Shown: one piece after another, positions 59,128 to 64,000 of the stretch
Layout: each line of letters opens with the position of its first letter
How positions within the stretch are numbered: the first letter of the stretch is position 1
Origin: JAEVLT01 sp964484065
GTDB lineage: Bacteria > Bacillota > Bacilli > Bacillales > Cytobacillaceae
NCBI GenBank assembly: GCA_964484065.1
Contig: CAZAEW010000010.1
Coordinates: forward strand, 1 to 64,000
Direction: 5' to 3'
Length of the DNA: 64,000 bases
Notes under the pieces: model-generated
The model's input: only the letters and a program-made list of their open reading frames with translations
Database searches by the model: none
What the model was told of the DNA's origin: nothing
Made by a program: the position numbers and the translations under genes

Positions 59128-60198
59128 TTACCCTATTCCGAACTTCTTTTGAAAAGATCGGTATACCCGCCCGTTTACATAAAAGAAATAGCTCGCCAAT
59201 CCGCCCGTGCGAATGATTTGTTTGGCGAGGCGATGCACATTTTTCTGCTTACGGACTTTTTCATCAGAAAGATAAATCCCCAGCAAACCTCGGTTAATCA
59301 GCTGATGAAATTTTTTATGAGGAAGCAGCTGGGTATGGCGGTCCGCTTCCGCTACAAAATGCTTCAGCCGGTTAAAAAGCTTTTCTTCGTTCTCATAATA
59401 GAAGCAAAAATTCAAATCGCCCCCATTCCGGTCTTCCTCCTGATCGATTAGATAGTCAAGCAGGATATGGAGGCCTTGAATATAAGGAAAATAACCGTTT
59501 CGGATATGAAAGGCATCCTTTTCTTGAAAATCTCTTCTCAGCGCATATGAAATAAGACAAAAGATGCCGAGCGTTGAACCTGAGCACGCCGAAAACTCAT
59601 ACCACTCCATTTCGGGCAGCTCCTTTTGAAAGGTTTGGAACCATTCCTTAAGACGGGTTACCCTTTCTTCTGGAGAGACATGCTTATGAACCTGGAGGTT
59701 ACAATAATAACCGCAAAGTTCAATTAAATATTCTTTAATGGCATCATAGTGTTCTAATTTGCTTAAAACAGAACGGCACGTGGCGGTTAAATCATTTAAA
59801 TAATTGCCATCATCCTGATCCGTTCGAAGCCGGTAATAGTTTTTGGGTCCGGCATCCAATTTTAAACTATCTGCCATGGATTCATGCAAGGCAGAAAAAT
59901 CATCAGGATCAAGTGATGTGCTTCGATCACATAAATTATCCAAATAATCGCTTATGGTTTGATAGGCGACGATAAATTTAACTGCATTTTTCAACTCATC
60001 CTTTGCCATTATGGCAAGGATCGCTCCTCCCTCGCAATGAAACGCCTTATGTTCAATGCTCGCAAGCGCCTGCTTTCGCAGTTCAGGGTTAGGAATTTGC
60101 TCTGCACGTTTCTTCCAATACGCCAGTTCCTGATGGACAGCAGGAAATACTTTTTGGTAAACCTTTGACATTAAACTGATTGGCGTTATCGAAAGCAT
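59128..60198 (-). CDS. ytpB: Tetraprenyl-beta-curcumene synthase YtpB
   Basis: Terpene synthase of the DUF2600 family; in B. subtilis it cyclises heptaprenyl-derived substrate to C35 sesquarterpenes of the spore. 356 residues. An aspartate-rich stretch SDYLDNLCDRSTSLD and a helical all-alpha pattern fit; HILLDYLIDQEEDRNGGDLN is a second acidic region. ATG after AGAGGTG. Downstream of ytpA in one operon. Confidence 0.9.
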   Translation of the reverse strand: MLSITPISLMSKVYQKVFPAVHQELAYWKKRAEQIPNPELRKQALASIEHKAFHCEGGAILAIMAKDELKNAVKFIVAYQTISDYLDNLCDRSTSLDPDDFSALHESMADSLKLDAGPKNYYRLRTDQDDGNYLNDLTATCRSVLSKLEHYDAIKEYLIELCGYYCNLQVHKHVSPEERVTRLKEWFQTFQKELPEMEWYEFSACSGSTLGIFCLISYALRRDFQEKDAFHIRNGYFPYIQGLHILLDYLIDQEEDRNGGDLNFCFYYENEEKLFNRLKHFVAEADRHTQLLPHKKFHQLINRGLLGIYLSDEKVRKQKNVHRLAKQIIRTGGLASYFFYVNGRVYRSFQKKFGIG

Positions 60199-60213
60199 GT
60201 TTTAAACACCTCT

Positions 60214-61017
60214 TTACACAATATAGCCAATTGCCTTTAATTGGCTTGTGACAAAGTCCTTTGCATATTCAAAAACTTCTTCCCGTTCCGGTTCATTGAA
60301 TATTTCATGATAGCATTTTTGCCATTCTTTAAACCGTTTTTCTGACAATGGAGCCTGATTAAACCATTGTCTTACTGTGGATTTATTGACAATCTTATCG
60401 TCGCCGCCTTGCATGACCAGCATTGGGACATCCTGAACATCATCTAAATTTTCAAAAGCGAGCTTCATGGCGTCATAAAGTTCACGATACCAGCGGATCG
60501 ATACTTTTGTCACATACAAGGTGTCATTTACATCCGCTTCCCGCACATCCAGATTTCTCGTCGCCATATCAACCGTCAATCCGGAATTAACCCTTAATGA
60601 TGGATAGATGATATTTAATCCATAGGATATGACATTTAGAAATTTCGGCGGTGATTTTACCAAACCAAGGCAGGGAGATGATAGTATTACCCCGGCAATG
60701 TTAAGCCTTTCCTCCTGCAAAAGCCGAATTGAAATTAACCCCCCCATGCTGTGCCCCAGCAAAAACACAGGTAAATCGTAACGGTATGCAGCCTGAACCC
60801 AATCTTTCACTTCAAATATGTAATCATCAAAGGAATCAATATGACCTCTGCGCGACCTGGTTGTCATTCCTTGGCCGGGAAGATCGCCCATTATAATATG
60901 AAAGCCTGCTGTCCGCCACATTTCGATGAGCCACCCATAGCGCTGGTGATGTTCCATTGCCCCGTGCACCATGACAATGACTGCTTTTGCTTCTCCTTCC
61001 GCTTCCCACTTCCACAT
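60214..61017 (-). CDS. ytpA: Lysophospholipase-type alpha/beta hydrolase YtpA
   Basis: 267 residues. Nucleophile elbow LLGHSMGGLIS, oxyanion region VHGAMEHHQRYGW, catalytic Asp in MQGGDDKIVN and His in CYHEIFNEPER. B. subtilis YtpA makes the phospholipid-derived antibiotic bacilysocin; here that product is inferred. ATG at 61017 follows AGGAGG; the frame is open upstream but without homology. Forms an operon with ytpB, 15 bases apart. Confidence 0.9.
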   Translation of the reverse strand: MWKWEAEGEAKAVIVMVHGAMEHHQRYGWLIEMWRTAGFHIIMGDLPGQGMTTRSRRGHIDSFDDYIFEVKDWVQAAYRYDLPVFLLGHSMGGLISIRLLQEERLNIAGVILSSPCLGLVKSPPKFLNVISYGLNIIYPSLRVNSGLTVDMATRNLDVREADVNDTLYVTKVSIRWYRELYDAMKLAFENLDDVQDVPMLVMQGGDDKIVNKSTVRQWFNQAPLSEKRFKEWQKCYHEIFNEPEREEVFEYAKDFVTSQLKAIGYIV

Positions 61018-61132
61018 TTTAGCTCCTCCTAAAAATACGTTAACTATAAGGATAATTATATTAAAAGTTATGAAAAAACACATGCAATAATTGTACTATA
61101 ATACAAAAGCGAGAAAATTTTAGGCAAAAAGC

Positions 61133-61162
61133 TTTCAACAACTGGTAAATTTTCGTTACAAT
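61133..61162 (+). promoter_or_regulatory. Promoter of ytoA
   Basis: TTTCAA (61133-61138), 18 bases, TACAAT (61157-61162), 24 bases before the start codon of ytoA. Confidence 0.5.
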
Positions 61163-61186
61163 GAAAAGAAAAAAGGAGAGAAATAA

Positions 61187-61702
61187 ATGATCTACCCATT
61201 TAAAGGGAAATACCCAAAGATTGCTGATTCTGCCTTTATTGCTGATTATGTCACGATTACAGGTGATGTTGAGATTGGTGAAGAATCAGGCATTTGGTTT
61301 AATACTTCCATCAGAGGCGACGTAGCCCCTACGATTATTGGAAAAAAGGTAAATGTACAGGATAACTGCGTTCTTCATCAAAGCCCTAATAATCCGCTTA
61401 TTGTAGAGGATGAGGTTTCCGTAGGACATTCCGTTATTTTACATAGCTGCGTCATCAGAAAAGGTGCCTTAATCGGTATGGGATCAACCATTCTGGACCA
61501 AGCTGAAATCGGCGAAGGAGCCTTTATCGGTGCTGGAAGTTTCGTTCCTCAAGGAAAAAAAATTCCTCCTAACACGCTGGCATTTGGCAGACCGGCAAAA
61601 GTAATAAGAGAACTCACTCCGGAAGATATTAAAGATATGGAGCGCATTTCAAGAGAATATGCGGAGAAAGCCCAATACTACAAATCCCTTCAAGGTAAGT
61701 AA
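61187..61702 (+). CDS. ytoA: Gamma-carbonic anhydrase-like hexapeptide protein YtoA
   Basis: 171 residues of left-handed beta-helix with the imperfect hexapeptide rhythm (VTITGDVEIGEESGIWFNTSIRG is the region at 25-50). Metal-ligand-like histidines occur in NCVLHQSP, VGHSVILHSC. These fit gamma-type carbonic anhydrase or an acyltransferase-like relative; activity is unproven. ATG after AAGGAGAG. Confidence 0.9.
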   Translation: MIYPFKGKYPKIADSAFIADYVTITGDVEIGEESGIWFNTSIRGDVAPTIIGKKVNVQDNCVLHQSPNNPLIVEDEVSVGHSVILHSCVIRKGALIGMGSTILDQAEIGEGAFIGAGSFVPQGKKIPPNTLAFGRPAKVIRELTPEDIKDMERISREYAEKAQYYKSLQGK

Positions 61703-61766
61703 TCTCGATTAGTATTTACTTCTCCATCATGATTAACTCCAAGAAAAACTCGATAGGATGATTTTA

Positions 61767-62633
61767 ATGAATTCGATGTATTTGATGATTGCTGCTCTTT
61801 TATTAGTATTCATTCTTTTTGTATGGATGCTAAAAAAGGCAGCTTTCATTTTCAAAGCTGCCTTTTTGCTTATTTTGATCTTTATTATTGGGTATTTTGC
61901 CCTAAGTAATTCCAATTCGGGACCGCTGCCAAGTGCATTTTCTACATTAAACGCCTGGGTACATTCCCCTATCGTAAAAGCCAGCAGTTTTCTCGATGAA
62001 CATTTTAACATGCCGATTATAACCATTAAAGATCAAGTTCACCTTGATGTTCCTGTTATCTCACAAATCCCTGAACTGCCGCGCGGCTGTGAAGTAACCA
62101 GTTTAGCAATGCTATTAAATGATGCAGGTGAAAAAGTGGATAAAATGGAACTTGCTGAAAAGATCAAAAAGGATCCCACTCCGCAAACGATTTCGGGTGG
62201 TCAAATCCACTTTGGAAACCCCAATGATGGGTTTGTCGGAAGCATGTATAATTATAAAGAACCTGGCTTTGGAGTATACCATAAACCGGTTGCGGAATTA
62301 GCTGAACAATACTTGCCCGGAAATATTAACGACTTAACTGCATCCGATTTTGAAGAATTGAAGTATTATCTTTCAGACGGGCGCCCTATCTGGGTGATTA
62401 CCAACACCTCTTATAAGCCGCTAAATGATAATCTGTTCCAAACATGGGATACTCCATCAGGAAAGGTGAGAATAACTTATAAAGAGCATTCTGTCTTATT
62501 AACCGGTTATGATTCGGAATTTGTGTACTTCAACGATCCGTTAACCGGAGTTAAAGACAAAAAAGCACCCATTAATGAATTCAAAGAATCCTGGGTGCAA
62601 ATGGGAAGTCAGGCCATTACCTATATCCCGTAA
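61767..62633 (+). CDS. Membrane-anchored C39-like peptidase-fold protein
   Basis: 288 residues. Two N-terminal hydrophobic segments (about 1-20 and 28-45), then an outside-facing papain-like domain: DVPVISQIPELPRGCEVTSLAMLL with the candidate nucleophile Cys, and KEHSVLLTGYDSEFVYFNDP with the His and Asp/Asn of the triad. Related to YvpB/C39 family-2 proteins. ATG 61767 suits AGGATGA; an in-frame ATG nine bases earlier is within that site. Its stop is four bases from the asnB stop on the other strand. Substrate unknown. Confidence 0.8.
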   Translation: MNSMYLMIAALLLVFILFVWMLKKAAFIFKAAFLLILIFIIGYFALSNSNSGPLPSAFSTLNAWVHSPIVKASSFLDEHFNMPIITIKDQVHLDVPVISQIPELPRGCEVTSLAMLLNDAGEKVDKMELAEKIKKDPTPQTISGGQIHFGNPNDGFVGSMYNYKEPGFGVYHKPVAELAEQYLPGNINDLTASDFEELKYYLSDGRPIWVITNTSYKPLNDNLFQTWDTPSGKVRITYKEHSVLLTGYDSEFVYFNDPLTGVKDKKAPINEFKESWVQMGSQAITYIP

Positions 62634-62637
62634 TGGA

Positions 62638-64000
62638 TTAATGCTGTAAAACCTTTTCTTTTTGAAATGAATATTTTTCTTCGACGTAGACCTGATGCCA
62701 AACCATAAACATCAAAACAGTCCAGATTTTCCGGCTGTAATCAGCCTTGCCTTGGCAATGATCGTCGAGCAATTTCAACAAATAGTTTTTATTAAATAAA
62801 TGATCCGTGTTGCTTTCGCGGATTATTTTTTTTGCCCAATCATTCATTTCATCCTTTAGCCAGTGGCGGATTGGCACAGGGAAGCCAAGCTTTTTCCGAT
62901 CCAATACATGGGCTGGAACAACACCTTCTGCCGCTTTACGGAGAATATATTTGGTTGTTCCATTCGCTGTTTTTAAACTTGAAGGTATTTTCGAAGCAAC
63001 TTCAAACACTGCTTTGTCCAAAAACGGCACGCGCAGTTCCAGTGAATGGGCCATTGTCATTTTGTCCGCTTTCAGCAAAATATCTCCGCGCATCCACGTA
63101 TGGATATCAATAAATTGCATGCGGTCAACAGGATCGTAGCCCCTGCTTTCTTCATAAAGCGGCTTCGTAATATCCGTATAATTCAAGCCTTCCCGATAGG
63201 TCAATAATAAATCTCGTTTTTCTTCTTCCGTAAACATTTTTGCGTTGCCGATATAACGCTCTTCCATCGGAGTTACTCCGCGCTCAATAAAGCTTTTCCC
63301 TTTTATTCCATCAGGCAGTATCCCTGCAATTTTTTTAAGAATAACTTTTCCAACCCGCGGAATTTTATCGAAAACTTCAAGCGACTGCGGCTCGCGGTAA
63401 ATATTATAACCTCCGAATAGCTCGTCTGCCCCTTCCCCCGAGAGGACAACTGTAACATGTTTTCTTGCTTCACGGGCTACAAAATAGAGGGGAACACATG
63501 CCGGGTCCGCAAGCGGATCATCCATATGCCAAATGATTTTTGGCACTTCCTTCATATACTCTTCTGGAGTAATGACGTAACTGATATTTTCCACACCCAG
63601 TTTTTCGGCCGTTTCCTTCGCAACATCAATCTCGCTAAACCCGTTCCGTTCAAAGCCAACCGAAAAGGTTTTAATTGCCGGATGGAATTCTTTAGCAATC
63701 GAGGCGATAATGGATGAATCGATCCCCCCCGAAAGAAAAGAGCCAACTGGAACATCGCTGCGCATATGCATTTTGACAGAATCAAACATGACATCTTTTA
63801 TTTCTTTTATAAAATCAGACTCTTGTTTTTGGATTGGATGAAAATGTGCTCTCCAATACCTTTTGATCTCCATAGGTGAGCCAATTTTTTTCGTGAAATA
63901 ATGTCCTGGCTCGAGCTTTTTGATTCCTTCTGAAAGCGTAAGCGGCTCAGGAACAAATTGATACGTTAAATAATGCTGTAGGGCTTCATTGTTTAGAACA
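62638..64000 (-). CDS. asnB: Asparagine synthetase (glutamine-hydrolysing), 3' part
   Basis: The gene is cut by the window: the frame stays open to position 64000 beyond the ATG at 63873, and the residues upstream of it (YQFVPEPLTLSEGIKKLEPG) continue the AsnB sequence. About 454 of some 630 residues are present. Synthetase-domain motifs: ATP pyrophosphatase SGGIDSSIIAS, SGEGADELFGGYN, and GDILLKADKMTMAHSLELR. The N-terminal glutaminase domain lies outside. Produces asparagine from aspartate and glutamine. Confidence 0.95.
   Translation of the reverse strand, partial: VLNNEALQHYLTYQFVPEPLTLSEGIKKLEPGHYFTKKIGSPMEIKRYWRAHFHPIQKQESDFIKEIKDVMFDSVKMHMRSDVPVGSFLSGGIDSSIIASIAKEFHPAIKTFSVGFERNGFSEIDVAKETAEKLGVENISYVITPEEYMKEVPKIIWHMDDPLADPACVPLYFVAREARKHVTVVLSGEGADELFGGYNIYREPQSLEVFDKIPRVGKVILKKIAGILPDGIKGKSFIERGVTPMEERYIGNAKMFTEEEKRDLLLTYREGLNYTDITKPLYEESRGYDPVDRMQFIDIHTWMRGDILLKADKMTMAHSLELRVPFLDKAVFEVASKIPSSLKTANGTTKYILRKAAEGVVPAHVLDRKKLGFPVPIRHWLKDEMNDWAKKIIRESNTDHLFNKNYLLKLLDDHCQGKADYSRKIWTVLMFMVWHQVYVEEKYSFQKEKVLQH

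Overview
The window comes from a low-to-moderate G+C, endospore-forming member of the Bacillaceae. Gene order closely follows the Bacillus subtilis acuA-ccpA-murC-ytpQ / leuS-ytpA / ytoA-asnB neighbourhoods. Spore genes (a gerK-type germinant receptor, cse60), T-box leaders on tyrS and leuS, a BirA operator and AGGAGG-type ribosome sites all fit. Species cannot be fixed from the sequence. One 100-N scaffold gap (5138-5237) shows that this is a draft assembly.

Layout. 0-5 kb: rpsD, a class A penicillin-binding protein, and T-box-controlled tyrS. 5-15 kb: a 51-bp tandem array broken by the gap, then acsA facing acuABC (acetyl-CoA synthetase and its acetylation control), ccpA, aroA with a structured leader, and a long actin/FtsA-like protein. 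15-26 kb: ytxJ-H-G, ampS, murC, the SftA DNA translocase, ytpQ, ytpP, a lipoprotein, a DUF84 NTPase and ytoP. 26-36 kb: ytzB, bioY-bioB under BirA, ytnP, trmB, ytzH/ytmP, a NERD-like protein, thpR, dat preceded by a 28-codon remnant of pepV, ytzE, and an E. coli-type speD. 36-45 kb: an amino acid permease, a dicarboxylate transporter with its two-component system (dctP/dctSR), ytzG, murJ and ytfP. 45-52 kb: gerKA-KC-KB with a tiny divergent D-type gene, cse60, and a three-gene ApbE/ferric-reductase-like operon. 52-64 kb: ytwF, leuS with T-box, a second 51-bp array, an MFS transporter, a small hydrophilic protein gene, ytzC, mnmL-mnmM, ytpA-ytpB, ytoA, a C39-like protein, and the 3' part of asnB, which runs off the end.

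Most genes are conserved housekeeping functions. The unusual material is mainly intergenic. (1) Two tandem arrays 50 kb apart have unrelated filler sequence but the same geometry, GGACA-N25-TGTCC-N16, with a 51-bp period. (2) A dispersed mosaic element occurs in three copies (after acuC, after murC and upstream of the DUF84 gene). It gains or loses whole hairpin modules, and one stem is retained despite base changes on both arms. (3) Other candidates are a structured aroA leader, a perfect 15-bp hairpin between trmB and ytzH, a relic of pepV, and two small genes that are easy to miss (49247-49417 and 56908-57087).

Functional themes: acetate use and its post-translational control (acsA, acuA, acuC) beside the catabolite regulator ccpA; aromatic amino acid entry (aroA); wall synthesis (PBP, murC, murJ); wobble-uridine modification (mnmL-mnmM); biotin uptake and its last synthetic step (bioY-bioB); and germination (gerK cluster).
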